From NCBI RefSeq assembly GCF_004217555.1, contig NZ_SHKW01000001.1, positions 62,001 through 126,000 on the forward strand: a stretch of DNA of 64,000 bases. Direction: 5' to 3'. Both the position numbers and the translations under genes were made by a program. The stretch comes from Edaphobacter modestus (GTDB taxonomy: Bacteria > Acidobacteriota > Terriglobia > Terriglobales > Acidobacteriaceae). Of this stretch, positions 44,016-53,544 are shown piece after piece; position 1 is the first letter of the stretch, and each line of letters opens with the position of its first letter. The notes under the pieces were generated by a model that was given only the letters and a program-made list of their open reading frames with translations, was not told the DNA's origin and ran no database searches.

Positions 44016-46676
44016 CTAGCGAACCTCCCGTTTTGAAGACGCAGGCAAGGCAACGTTGAAAGTTGCGCCGCCATCAAGGTTGTTCTCCGCCCAGAGTCGC
44101 CCGCCGTGGGCTTCGACGATAGATCTTGAGACGGCCAAGCCAATGCCCATTCCCTTTTCCTTGGTTGTCATAAAGGCATCGAATATCTTCTCGGTATCTT
44201 CGAGTCCCGTGCCATTATCGATGACCTGGACTATGACCTCGTGCTCCTGCGTAACAAAGGCTCTAAGGAGAATCTTGGCCGTATTTACACTCCCATCGGT
44301 CGCTTCAATCGCGTTCGAAATTAGGTTGATAAATACTTGCTGGGTTTGAATACGGTCGACACAAATTGACGGCAGGCTACCTTCGATGGACCAGTCAATT
44401 TGAACCTCGCGCTTACTGGGGTCTTCCTGGATGAAACGCAAGGACTCTCGAATGATGTCCAGAACACTCTCGTCGCTCTTCTCGTATGGTTCGCTTCTAA
44501 AAAGAGCACGAATGCGCTGCATGGTCTCATCTGCTGAGCGAATATCTCTCAATATACGGTCAATCGAGGCGTTTGTTTCGGTCAGATCGGGCGGATTGGC
44601 TGTCAACCAACGTTTGGCGGCTTGAGCATTTCCAAGTACAGCCGTAAGCGGCTGATTTAGTTCATGAGCGATCGATGCTGAGAGCTCAGCTACGGTTGCG
44701 ATTTTCGACGCTCTGCTGAACTTGATGCGCGTATCCCGAAGATGATCTTCTGCCCGTTTCCGTTCATCGATGTCCACAGTGAGGCCATACCACTGAATGA
44801 TCTTGCCGTCGGGATCACGCAAGGGTTCGCCCATCGTGTGATGCCATCTGTACTCTCCATCTGCGCGTCGCAAGCGGTTTATTACGCTGAATAATTCTCC
44901 AGTTTCGAGTGCACGGACGAATACCTTCAAAGTCTCCTCTCGATCATCGGAATGAATGAGGCTCATCCACCCGCGATTAGCGAATTCTTCGAAGGGAGCC
45001 CCAAAATATTCAAGGAATCTTTTAGAGAGATGAGCTGGTTCTCCGGTCGGCCACAATGACCAAAGCATTGAGGGAATTGTTTCGATAATGCCAACGAGCT
45101 GATGCTCTCGCGTTTGAAGAGCGTGTTCAGCCTCTTTCAATGAATTGACGTCGAAGAGAATCCCGTACCATTTAACGATCCTTCCTTCGTCATCACGGAG
45201 AGGGAGACTGCGATTCAGAAACCAGTGATAGGTCCCATCCGCCCGTCGGCAACGAAATTCCTGCTCAACAGGTTTTCCTGAGGCCAATCCCGCCTGCCAG
45301 TTTGCCAATACTCGATCTGCGTCGTCGGGATGGAGCACACCCGCCCATCCCCATCCCGTCGCCTCCTCTCTGGTCTGGCCGGAGTAGTCGAACCAACTCG
45401 GACTCAGAAAATCAACTGTTCCGTCAGGCAAAGCGGTCCCCATGTAGGCGGGCATTATCTCAATGATGGTCCGAAGCTCTCTCTCGTTGAGTCGAATCTT
45501 CTCTTCTGCCCGTTTTGCCTCGGTAATATCGATGACCGCCCCCGCGAACTCGAGGTCATCGGAATCGGTTCCCAACGGTCTCGCCAGAACATGAACATAC
45601 TTGACGCGATCGTCGGGGAAGAGCAAACGATACTCGTAATCGATGGCGCCGCCGCTGGTAGAAGCTCGTTCTACAGTCTCAAGCACAAAATTGCGATCCT
45701 CAGGGTGAACGCGTTCCACGATCATGTCAAGCGTAACCTTGGTCGCCGGATCGTATTCGAAGATGCAGTAGGTTTCATCCGACCATATATGCTCTTCGTA
45801 GCCTGGCCTCCAACCAAAGCTGCCTGTGTGACTCAATCTTTGGGCTTCAGCCAAATAGGCTTCGCGACGCCGGAGCTCCTGCGTCAGGAGTTCGTGCTCC
45901 GTAACATCTATGCCGACGCCGATGCTCTTCATCGTGCCATTGTCTAAGATGGGAGTACCCACGCATCGAATGTACCGAACTTCGCCCGCCGGTCGCACTA
46001 CGCGCTTGGTGACATCGAATCCAGAAAACTCATGAGTCATTTGCTCCATGAGCAACGCCATGAACTCACGATCCTGTGGATGAACGAGTGTCAGGTATTT
46101 CCCAAAGCCGGGTACTCCTGCAGCCGGATCAAGACCGTGTATTCGAAAAAGTTCGCGCGACCAGTAGTCGAAACCTACTGCAGGATCAAAAACCCAGTTG
46201 CCGATGTGGCCAAGGCGTTGCGCTTCGGCCAGATAAAACTCGCTCTTTTGCAACTCCTGGGCAGTCCTTCGGAGCTGTTCCTCCGTCCTCTTCCGATTCT
46301 CGATATCAATACTCGATCCATGCCACTTGAGAATTTCTCCATCTCTGGCGCGCAACGCGAGTTTATGGTGCAGCATCCAGCGATATTCGCCATCAGCCCG
46401 CCGCACTCGTGCGGCTCCCTCGAAGCGCTCTCCCGTAGCGAGCGACTCTCGCCACTTCTGCACAAAACTCTCGACATCTTCAGGATGAATCCAGGAAGTC
46501 CATTTCCATCCCAGCAGGCTCTTCAGCGGCTGCCCAACGAAATCCAGCCAGGTCCGATTGAAGAAATCGAGGTAACCATCCGGTCGTGCGGTGTGGATCA
46601 ACGCAGGAGCCGAGTCGATAACCTGACGAAGATTCAAGTCTCGATCATCGACGGAACTATGCTCGGCCGCTCCCAT
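44016..46676 (-). CDS. Multi-PAS sensor histidine kinase with five PAS domains
   Basis: About 886 residues from ATG 46676 (GTG 46718 is an upstream alternative; neither has a strong ribosome binding site). Five PAS modules: VIDSAPALIHTARPDGYLDF; LGHIGNWVFDPAVGFDYWSR; LSHTGSFGWRPGYEEHIWSD; IIEIMPAYMGTALPDGTVDF; IIETIPSMLWSLWPTGEPAH. Each has a PAC motif such as KWYGILFDVN. Kinase core intact: ELSASIAHELNQPLTAVLGN, NLISNAIEATDG, DNGTGLEDTEKIF, KGMGIGLAVSRSIVEAHGG. No membrane segment. The core is closely similar to the kinase at 4.3 kb, indicating paralogy. No partner regulator adjoins it; the FixJ-like protein is a candidate. Confidence 0.9.
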   Translation of the reverse strand: MGAAEHSSVDDRDLNLRQVIDSAPALIHTARPDGYLDFFNRTWLDFVGQPLKSLLGWKWTSWIHPEDVESFVQKWRESLATGERFEGAARVRRADGEYRWMLHHKLALRARDGEILKWHGSSIDIENRKRTEEQLRRTAQELQKSEFYLAEAQRLGHIGNWVFDPAVGFDYWSRELFRIHGLDPAAGVPGFGKYLTLVHPQDREFMALLMEQMTHEFSGFDVTKRVVRPAGEVRYIRCVGTPILDNGTMKSIGVGIDVTEHELLTQELRRREAYLAEAQRLSHTGSFGWRPGYEEHIWSDETYCIFEYDPATKVTLDMIVERVHPEDRNFVLETVERASTSGGAIDYEYRLLFPDDRVKYVHVLARPLGTDSDDLEFAGAVIDITEAKRAEEKIRLNERELRTIIEIMPAYMGTALPDGTVDFLSPSWFDYSGQTREEATGWGWAGVLHPDDADRVLANWQAGLASGKPVEQEFRCRRADGTYHWFLNRSLPLRDDEGRIVKWYGILFDVNSLKEAEHALQTREHQLVGIIETIPSMLWSLWPTGEPAHLSKRFLEYFGAPFEEFANRGWMSLIHSDDREETLKVFVRALETGELFSVINRLRRADGEYRWHHTMGEPLRDPDGKIIQWYGLTVDIDERKRAEDHLRDTRIKFSRASKIATVAELSASIAHELNQPLTAVLGNAQAAKRWLTANPPDLTETNASIDRILRDIRSADETMQRIRALFRSEPYEKSDESVLDIIRESLRFIQEDPSKREVQIDWSIEGSLPSICVDRIQTQQVFINLISNAIEATDGSVNTAKILLRAFVTQEHEVIVQVIDNGTGLEDTEKIFDAFMTTKEKGMGIGLAVSRSIVEAHGGRLWAENNLDGGATFNVALPASSKREVR

Positions 46677-46745
46677 GGTGCAGATGGTACACCCAGAAGG
46701 ATTCAACCATAAAGGCACAAAAACCAGATTGCGCAGGCTCTTGGG

Positions 46746-46791
46746 ATACCAGAAAGATGTAATGGACGTTGAGTTAATGGCCCACTATATT
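46746..46791 (+). promoter_or_regulatory. Regulon box plus -10, pointing to the decayed hydrolase
   Basis: ATACCAGAAAGATGTAAT (46746-46763), then TATATT (46786-46791) after 22 bp. By orientation and spacing it serves the plus-strand gene at 46966, not the kinase on the other strand. The gap 46677-46962 holds this promoter only. Confidence 0.6.
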
Positions 46792-46965
46792 GAATCACAG
46801 ACTAGGTAACTGTGATTGGACTAGAGGCTTTCACAGCTTTTGCAAATCTGCGGGATGTCGCAATTCGCATCTTAAGTCCATCTTTGAACATAGATGGTTG
46901 AGAGCGCTTGCTTTGGACCAGCTCAACTCCGCCGCTATTAACTAGGGAGCCGGGAGAGAATCGTG

Positions 46966-47824
46966 ATGGGAGGATCTCAACATTGGAAATTTAGAATGTT
47001 GGCTTTGGTCTTGGCACCAGCGATTTTCGCGGCTCCGGGCGCCCCGCAAGTCTCGGTCCCGAGGGTCCATTTCCCGCCGGCCGGGGCCGCCCGTGGGAAG
47101 GTGATCATTATTGGGTTTGTTGGAGGCTTTGTCAGCCAAGACGATGTGAAGCACCCTAAGGTGCAGTTCGCCGCCTACCCTTCGCGATCGCTACCCGCTC
47201 ATCGAAGCTGTAGTGTTTGGGAACACCATGGAAGGAAGGCTCTTCATGAGGTGGTCCGGATGCTCGACTCTGACGGTGATGGGGTTGTAGCGCCCAACGA
47301 AAAGAGGGAATCGACAATCATCACCTACGGACACAGCTGGGGTGCTGCGGAGACAGTCCCATTCGCCCAAGCACTCGGGCAAATGGGGTTTCCCGTGGCA
47401 CTCACAATCCAAATAGATACGGTTGCGAAACCTGGCAGCAGGGGGGCCATCATCCCGGCGAGCGTAGCAAGCGCTATCAATTTCTATCAGACTCGAGGTC
47501 CGCTTCATGGACTTCCGGAGATCGTCGCGGCAGATCCGAAACAGACTACAATCCTTGGGAACATCTTGATGACCTGAGGATCGTCCTATAGACGGTGCGA
47601 ATTACAGTTGGTATGCTCGCGTCTTCAACAGGCGGCACCACGAGATTGAGAACGACTTTCGCGTATGGGACAGGGCCGCATCGCTGATCGATTCGAACGT
47701 ATCCGAAACGACTGTAAGAGTTCACGCCATCACCTGCGGATCGCCTATGTTTGGATATCTTGGGCGCGGCTTCAAGGGACGAATCGTCGCGAGCGATCAG
47801 CGAGCAGTTGGCAGCGAACAGTGA
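46966..47824 (+). pseudogene. Exported alpha/beta-hydrolase-like protein, several frameshifts
   Basis: Signal peptide (MLALVLAPAIFAAPGAPQ), then KVIIIGFVGGFVSQDDVKHP ... HHGRKALHEVVRMLDSDGDG and the likely nucleophile elbow TITYGHSWGAAETV-type segment TYGHSWGAAE. Between 47180 and 47225 one extra C and one missing C form a compensating pair that garbles about 15 residues (the other frame reads RDRYPLIEAVVFGN). At about 47575 a loss of two bases puts the rest (DRPIDGANYSWYARVFNRRH, EIENDFRVWDRAASLIDSNV) in another frame, ending at TGA 47822. I cannot name the substrate. Confidence 0.7.
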
Positions 47825-47948
47825 CCCCAAGTTGACTTGCTGACAAGGTCCGGAAGGTTACCAGTAAAATGTGGGTGCTGTGAGGAAAACACACCAACGA
47901 GCGCGGTCCTTTGTCCCCGTCGGGAATTGCGACCGCTTGAGGGGTTAC

Positions 47949-49034
47949 ATGCAACTGCGACTGTTAGTACCAGTTTTCTTGCAACGATCGCTGCTGCTGG
48001 TTTTCTGCATTGCGCTGAACAGTTGCCAGTCGCATAAAGCCAATTCCGGACCTTCGATCGAGTTCACCCATATTCCGCCGCCAGCGCAAGGTGGACGAGA
48101 AAGAGTCGACACGATCTCTGGACGGGTAAGAAACGCTCGACCAAAGCAGCAGATTGTTATTTATGCGCACAGCGGGCAATGGTGGGTGCAGCCCTGGCCT
48201 GATCATCCCTTCATTCCCATCAAAGCAGACTCGACGTGGAGCACGGAAACTCATCTCGGATTTGAGTATGCTGCGTTATTGGTGGAGCCGGACTATCATC
48301 CGCCGCCCATCATGGATTTAGCTCCGACCCAAGGCGGTTCCGTTGCTCTCGTAACAATTGTGAAGGGCGTTGGCGCGCCGCAATTTGCCCCGACCGCATC
48401 GCTTAAATTCAGCGACCATGATTGGGCTGTTCGCACGGTTGCGAGTGACAAGGGAGGCATGAACAACCTCTACGATCCTGAAAATGCATGGACCGATGCG
48501 AGCGGGGCGCTCCACATGCAGATCAAGAAGAAATCGGGCATGTGGTCGTGTGCAGAAATATTCTTAAATCGCAGTCTCGGGTACGGCACGTACTCGGTAA
48601 CTGTGCGTGATACTTCTCACTTAGAACCCGCCGCGGCCTTCAGTATGTTTATCTTCGACGAACGGGCTAGCGAGCAGCACTTTCGCGAGATGGACGTAGA
48701 GGTCGGTGGCCGGCGTGACGCTGCGAATAAGAACAATGCACAATATGTAATTCAACCGCTCTACATTCCTGGGAACCTGTTCGCTTTTAAGGCGCCCTCA
48801 GGCACCTTGACGTATGTCCTGCGCTGGGAATCTGGACATGCGACTTTCGAGACCTTTCGCGGAAGATCTGCAGGTGCGGGAGCGCAACTCGTTGCTGAAC
48901 ATGAGTTCACGTCTGGCATACCGTCACCGGGTAAGGCAATGCCCCGTCTGATATTTTTCGTCGTTGCGACCGACAAAAATCCTATGCAGAAGCCAAGCGA
49001 GGTTGTGGTTGAGAAGTTTGAATATCTACCGTGA
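47949..49034 (+). CDS. GH16/concanavalin-like lipoprotein of unknown substrate
   Basis: 361 residues from ATG 47949. Lipoprotein signal LLLVFCIALNSC with lipobox Cys. The first part (DTISGRVRNARPKQQIVIYA, WWVQPWPDHPFIPIKADSTW) resembles a small beta-sandwich module. The second (WSCAEIFLNRSLGYGTYSVT, REMDVEVGG) resembles a laminarinase-type (GH16) jelly roll with EMDVEVGG in place of the catalytic ExDxxE; the pattern E-M-D-V-E is preserved. It may bind or cleave beta-glucans at the cell surface. The following kinase gene begins within its last 17 bp, so the two are coupled, suggesting a sensing or uptake link. Confidence 0.7.
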   Translation: MQLRLLVPVFLQRSLLLVFCIALNSCQSHKANSGPSIEFTHIPPPAQGGRERVDTISGRVRNARPKQQIVIYAHSGQWWVQPWPDHPFIPIKADSTWSTETHLGFEYAALLVEPDYHPPPIMDLAPTQGGSVALVTIVKGVGAPQFAPTASLKFSDHDWAVRTVASDKGGMNNLYDPENAWTDASGALHMQIKKKSGMWSCAEIFLNRSLGYGTYSVTVRDTSHLEPAAAFSMFIFDERASEQHFREMDVEVGGRRDAANKNNAQYVIQPLYIPGNLFAFKAPSGTLTYVLRWESGHATFETFRGRSAGAGAQLVAEHEFTSGIPSPGKAMPRLIFFVVATDKNPMQKPSEVVVEKFEYLP

Positions 49035-52000
49035 GGACGGTTTTGGAAGGCGCTGGCTACTCAGGTGTGCCATTGCCGGACTCGCGGCCGTCTGCTTCGC
49101 TGTTTCGGCATCTGCGCTCGATCCCACCCGGACCGTGTCGCAATATATCCACGACTCGTGGGGAACTGAGAGAGGTTTGCCGGGCGGATCTATAACGGCC
49201 ATCGCACAGACTTCCGATGGCTATCTCTGGATTGGGACAGATAAAGGTCTTGTTCGTTTCGACGGTTTGAATTTTCACCAGTTCGAGCGGGCCCACCCTG
49301 ATCCAATGCTGATTGGTCCCGTGCGAACACTCCTGGTTGACGCAAGCGATCACCTCTGGATCTTGTTACAAAACACCATAGTCTTTCGTTATCACAATGG
49401 GAACTTCGAGCTTATCCGCGGCTGGTCTGAGAACGGCACAACGGCAATGGCACGGGGGACATCGGGTGCGGTTTTGCTCTCGTCATTAGCTGAGGGAACT
49501 GTCACACACAGTGACAACCGATTTCGAACCCTGTCGTCCGCAGCTCTTCTCACCGACGCTACAGGAGTCGCGAACAGCGAAGCTCCTGACCAGCGAGCAA
49601 CTCCCTTTAGTTGGTTTGATCGTCTAGCGGCGCCGGTGGTAATCGCCATGGCGCAGACTGACGATGGAAAGATTTGGCTTGGCACGGAGCGTCGAGGGCT
49701 CTTCTATCTCCAGGAAGGCCGCGTTTCGAGCGCCTTGAATGGGCGGGTTGATACGAACATTAACTGCCTTCTTCCTCTTCAAAACTCAGAATTGTGGGTC
49801 GGAACGGCGAAGGGTGTGCTGCTCTGGAATGGAACAGAGTTTACTTTGGCGGGTGTACCGTCATCTCTTCGCAATCTCGCCGTGCTTTCCATTCTTCGTG
49901 ACCGGGACTCGAACATCTGGGTTGGCACGAGTCGCGGACTGTTTCGGTACAACGCGAACGGGGTTTCTTTACTGAGTACTCACGAAACCACTGGACCGGT
50001 AGCTGCGCTCTTCGAAGATCGGGAGGGAAACATTTGGATCGGTAGCGCGCGCGGCCTCGACCGACTGCGAGACAGCGCCTTCGTTACGTACTCTCTTCCC
50101 AATTTGAAATCGCAGAGTATGGGACCATTGCACGTTGACTCCGGCGGCCGCACTTGGATTGCGCCCGTTCAGGGTGGTTTGCGATGGCTGAAGGAAGGAA
50201 AAAGTGGGGTTGTCACTGCCGATGGGATCGCCAATGATGTCGTCTACTCCATTACCGGAACTGGCGAGGATGATGTCTGGGTGGGACGACAACAGGGTGG
50301 ACTCACCCATCTGCGCTACTCCGGCAATTCGTTTACAGCCAAGACCTACACGCAGGCAGACGGCCTCGCACAAAACAGAGTGTACGCGGTCTATCGGAGT
50401 CGTGATGGTACCGTCTGGTCCGGGACCCTCAGCAGTGGTGTAAGCGAGCTAAAGAACGGTCATTTCACAAATTACACGACTACAGACGGGTTAGCGGCGA
50501 ACACAATATCGTCGATTGTCGAGGGCCCTGACGGAACGATGTGGTTCGGGACCCCGAAGGGTGTCAGTGCCATGTCGCAGAAGGGGTGGCGAACCTACAC
50601 CGGGAACGACGGATTACCCTCCGAGGATGTCAACTGCCTCCTGCAGGATTCAACGAGAATCCTGTGGATAGGAACGGCCGAAGGTCTCGCTTTCCTCAGT
50701 GATGGGCATGTGCATGTGCCCCGCGGAGTACCTGAGTCCCTGCAAGCACCAATATTTGGCATTGAAGAAGACAAAAACGGCTGGCTGTGGATCGCGACCT
50801 CAGATCATGTTTTGCGCGTTCCGCGCGACAAACTGCTAAGCGGTGTTGTGAAAGCAGTAGATGTTCGCGAGTATGACCAGGCCGATGGTCTCGAGAGCAC
50901 TGAAGGAGTGAAGCGGAGCCGTTCGGTGGTCTCGGATTCAGCGGGCAGGATCTGGTTTTCACTCAGCCGCGACGTGTCGGTTGTTAATCCATCTCAGATC
51001 AATGACAGTTCAGTTCCCGCGCTGCCTCACATCGAGGCGATCACCGCCGATAACAGCACCGCAAACCTCGCCGCCTTCGTTCAAATTCCTCCATCTCCCA
51101 GGCGAATCACATTTGAGTACACGGGGCTGAGCCTCGTGGCGCCCGGGCGGATTCGCTTTCGATATTTTCTAGAAGGTTTCGACAGTAGCTGGAGCCAGCC
51201 GGTTGCAGCGCGAGAAGCCGTTTACACGAACCTTGGGCCCGGCTCCTATCGATTTCGGCTAGTCGCCAGCAACAGCGAGGGGCTGTGGAACGGGCCAGAA
51301 ACTGCGATCGCTTTGAACGTCGCCTCGGCCTACTATCAAACTTACTGGTTCCGATTGTCGTGCGTGGCTGCATTTCTGGCATTCTTTTGGGGGCTGCATC
51401 AACTCCGAGTGCAACAATTGCGGCGGGAGGAAAGAAAACTTAGCGAAGCCATTGAGACTATTCCGGCGATGGCGTGGATCGCTGGACCCGACGGGGCCGT
51501 TCAATTTGTGAATCGACGGTGGGTCGAGTATACCGGCCTGTCGCAGTTGGGAAAAACGGAGGAAGTCGGGAAAATTGCTATTCATCCCGAAGATCGGGAT
51601 CGAATTGTACGACGAATGGGCGCGAGCTTTGCCAGTGGTGAGCCGTTCGAGGAGGAGATGCGTTTCCGCCGCACCGACGGGGAGTATCGGTGGTTTTTGA
51701 GCCGCGCCGTGCCGCTGCGGGACAAGCGAGGAAAGGTCGTGAAATGGTACGGTGCGGCGACCGACATTCAAGATCGAAAGCGTGCGGAACAGCTACAGAC
51801 AGACCTTGCACACACCAATCGAATCAGCATACTCGGAGAACTGGTCGCCTCCATCTCGCACGAACTCGCACAGCCCATCACGGCCACAACCAATAATGCC
51901 AAGGCATCTTTGCGATGGCTTCAGCGCGACCCGCCTGATCTGACGGAGGTGCGCAAGGGGACGGAAAGAATTATCGAGGCGGGCACCTTTGCCTCGGAAA

Positions 52001-52515
52001 TCATCAACCGTCTGCGATCGTTGTACAAGAAGGACCCTCCCAAACGGGAGTTGGTCGCGATAAATGAGGTCATCGGCGAAATGGTTCTGCTGCTGCGGGG
52101 CGAAGCCAACGAGTATGCCGTTTCGGTTCGTACGAACCTTGCCGCCGATCTTCCTAAAATCACTGCGGACCGGGTGCAACTGCAGCAGGTACTGATGAAC
52201 CTCATGCTCAATGGTATCGAGGCGATGAAGGAGACCGGCGGAGTGCTCACGGTCAAGACGGGACCAGGCGAGGGCGATCAAGTGCTGATCTCAGTCAGCG
52301 ACACCGGAGCAGGATTGCCTGCCGGAAGAGCGGACGAGATCTTCAATGCCTTCTTCACCACTAAACCTCATGGCAGCGGCATGGGGCTGGCTATCAGCCG
52401 TTCAATCGTGGAAGCGCATGGTGGCAGTTTGTGGGCCACATCCCACGACGGACGAGGCGCGACGTTTCATTTCACTCTGCCAACCGCAGTCGCGGAAGTG
52501 TCTGCGGCAATATGA
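49018..52515 (+). CDS. Two-component regulator-propeller sensor histidine kinase with PAS domain
   Basis: About 1165 residues from TTG 49018 (GAGAAG upstream; TTG 48964 is possible). Signal/anchor RWLLRCAIAGLAAVCFAVSA; a periplasmic seven-bladed-propeller region with a dozen repeats of the type GYLWIGTDKGLVRFDG, SNIWVGTSRGLFRY, GTMWFGTPKGVSAM; a Y_Y_Y domain (ITFEYTGLSLVAPGRIRFRY); a membrane helix (LSCVAAFLAFFWGLHQL); one PAS (TIPAMAWIAGPDGAVQFVNR); then an intact kinase core (ELVASISHELAQPITATTNN, NLMLNGIEAM, DTGAGLPAGRA, GSGMGLAISRSIVEAHGG). Propeller kinases usually sense extracellular polysaccharide or nutrients. No receiver is fused, so a separate regulator is needed. Overlaps the GH16-like gene by 17 bp. 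Confidence 0.92.
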   Translation: MNIYREDGFGRRWLLRCAIAGLAAVCFAVSASALDPTRTVSQYIHDSWGTERGLPGGSITAIAQTSDGYLWIGTDKGLVRFDGLNFHQFERAHPDPMLIGPVRTLLVDASDHLWILLQNTIVFRYHNGNFELIRGWSENGTTAMARGTSGAVLLSSLAEGTVTHSDNRFRTLSSAALLTDATGVANSEAPDQRATPFSWFDRLAAPVVIAMAQTDDGKIWLGTERRGLFYLQEGRVSSALNGRVDTNINCLLPLQNSELWVGTAKGVLLWNGTEFTLAGVPSSLRNLAVLSILRDRDSNIWVGTSRGLFRYNANGVSLLSTHETTGPVAALFEDREGNIWIGSARGLDRLRDSAFVTYSLPNLKSQSMGPLHVDSGGRTWIAPVQGGLRWLKEGKSGVVTADGIANDVVYSITGTGEDDVWVGRQQGGLTHLRYSGNSFTAKTYTQADGLAQNRVYAVYRSRDGTVWSGTLSSGVSELKNGHFTNYTTTDGLAANTISSIVEGPDGTMWFGTPKGVSAMSQKGWRTYTGNDGLPSEDVNCLLQDSTRILWIGTAEGLAFLSDGHVHVPRGVPESLQAPIFGIEEDKNGWLWIATSDHVLRVPRDKLLSGVVKAVDVREYDQADGLESTEGVKRSRSVVSDSAGRIWFSLSRDVSVVNPSQINDSSVPALPHIEAITADNSTANLAAFVQIPPSPRRITFEYTGLSLVAPGRIRFRYFLEGFDSSWSQPVAAREAVYTNLGPGSYRFRLVASNSEGLWNGPETAIALNVASAYYQTYWFRLSCVAAFLAFFWGLHQLRVQQLRREERKLSEAIETIPAMAWIAGPDGAVQFVNRRWVEYTGLSQLGKTEEVGKIAIHPEDRDRIVRRMGASFASGEPFEEEMRFRRTDGEYRWFLSRAVPLRDKRGKVVKWYGAATDIQDRKRAEQLQTDLAHTNRISILGELVASISHELAQPITATTNNAKASLRWLQRDPPDLTEVRKGTERIIEAGTFASEIINRLRSLYKKDPPKRELVAINEVIGEMVLLLRGEANEYAVSVRTNLAADLPKITADRVQLQQVLMNLMLNGIEAMKETGGVLTVKTGPGEGDQVLISVSDTGAGLPAGRADEIFNAFFTTKPHGSGMGLAISRSIVEAHGGSLWATSHDGRGATFHFTLPTAVAEVSAAI

Positions 52516-52674
52516 TTCCGAGTTCTTACGCGCGTGCGACAGCCGCATCGGAGCCTTGTTTGTCAACGTTGATTTGCGATAAGAAAGCAAGTGAGCGTCT
52601 ACCTGGTCCGGAAAAAGTGCGCCGCATCATGACCTGTAATGGTCGGACGATGGTGCACTTGATCGATTCCTACT

Positions 52675-52986
52675 CTATCGTGTCGAACCGGCGACCTTCT
52701 CGGCGGCCTGTTTGATTACTGCAGCGACCACTTCAGGATTCGAGACGTAAATTGCATGACTGCCCGGTGCTTCTATCACTTGAGAACCAGCCCGACTTAC
52801 CATCATGGGCTGCGCTGCCGGAGGGATCATTTTGTCGTCCATTGCGACAAGATATGAACTCGGCTTCGAGCGCCACGCCGGCTCATTGACAGCTCCCTGC
52901 AAGGCTTTCCAGTCCCCATGGAACCTGAGAATCTGCCATGAACGAAGCAAGGCCGCACGGACATACCGGACAATCGGAGTGGTCAC
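52675..52986 (-). pseudogene. C-terminal remnant of an alpha/beta hydrolase
   Basis: The frame holds WKALQGAVNEPAWRSKPSSY, LVAMDDKMIPPAAQPMMVSR and GSHAIYVSNPEVVAAVIKQA, the last third of alpha/beta hydrolases of the type annotated as stress-induced or haloperoxidase-like, with the acid Asp in AMDDKMI and the catalytic His in GSHAIY. Nothing upstream on the minus strand supplies the nucleophile part. It is a truncated relic. The 360 bp beyond (52990-53348) show no supportable gene. Confidence 0.65.
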
Positions 52987-53348
52987 GCCGAGCTCTGCGT
53001 CAGCGACTCAACATGTGCGCAGTTATATCGATCGCATTATGCTCCATCGGATTCTCGCAATTGGCGATAATGATCTTCGCCTATGTTTCCGCTGCACTCA
53101 TGTTCAATTTCCTTCTCTGATCGGTTATTCGCCGCGAGACGAGTTGGGCGCCCGTGACGTACCACTGGAGTAGCAATGAAGTTCAAACTCTCGCTACCGT
53201 CAATCTCGAAACCGGCATCTTCGAGATCGACGTTGGAGAAGCGGTGACCTGATGAAGCAGGTTGATGAGCCCCGCCGGCGTGGATCAGGGGCACCGAACT
53301 GCGTGTCGAATCCATCCGCAGTGTGGTTAAAGGGTGTGGCCATAAGCC

Positions 53349-53544
53349 GGCCCCTTTCATGAGAGCGAAGGCCATGCGTCCATTCCATTCCCATTCCCAT
53401 GGGAGAGGCTGAACGGCAAACCTCTCATCTATGCCTCTCTCGGAATCCTCGTGAACGGATTCGATCACGTCTACAAGATCATTCTCGAAGCAGTCGAAAA
53501 TTCCTGAGGCCCAAGTTGTCCTGTCGATCGAACACGAGCAGTAG
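53349..53544 (+). pseudogene. Remnant of an MGT-family glycosyltransferase
   Basis: The frame from 53349 reads GPFHESEGHASIPFPFPWER then LNGKPLIYASLGILVNGFDH and VYKIILEAVENS, stopping at 53505-53507. One base later QVVLSIEHEQ follows to TAG 53542-53544. This is the linker and first nucleotide-binding strand of macrolide/UDP-glucuronosyl-type transferases, where FPW-x-RL-x-GKPLIYASLGT is diagnostic. Only about 65 of some 400 residues survive. The tandem CATTCC repeat before FPW indicates local slippage. Confidence 0.65.

Noticed and set aside
52625..52640. CATGACCTGTAAT as a regulon box
   Set aside because: The right half is TGTAAT but AAnA before it is missing, and no -10 or gene follows at the required spacing.
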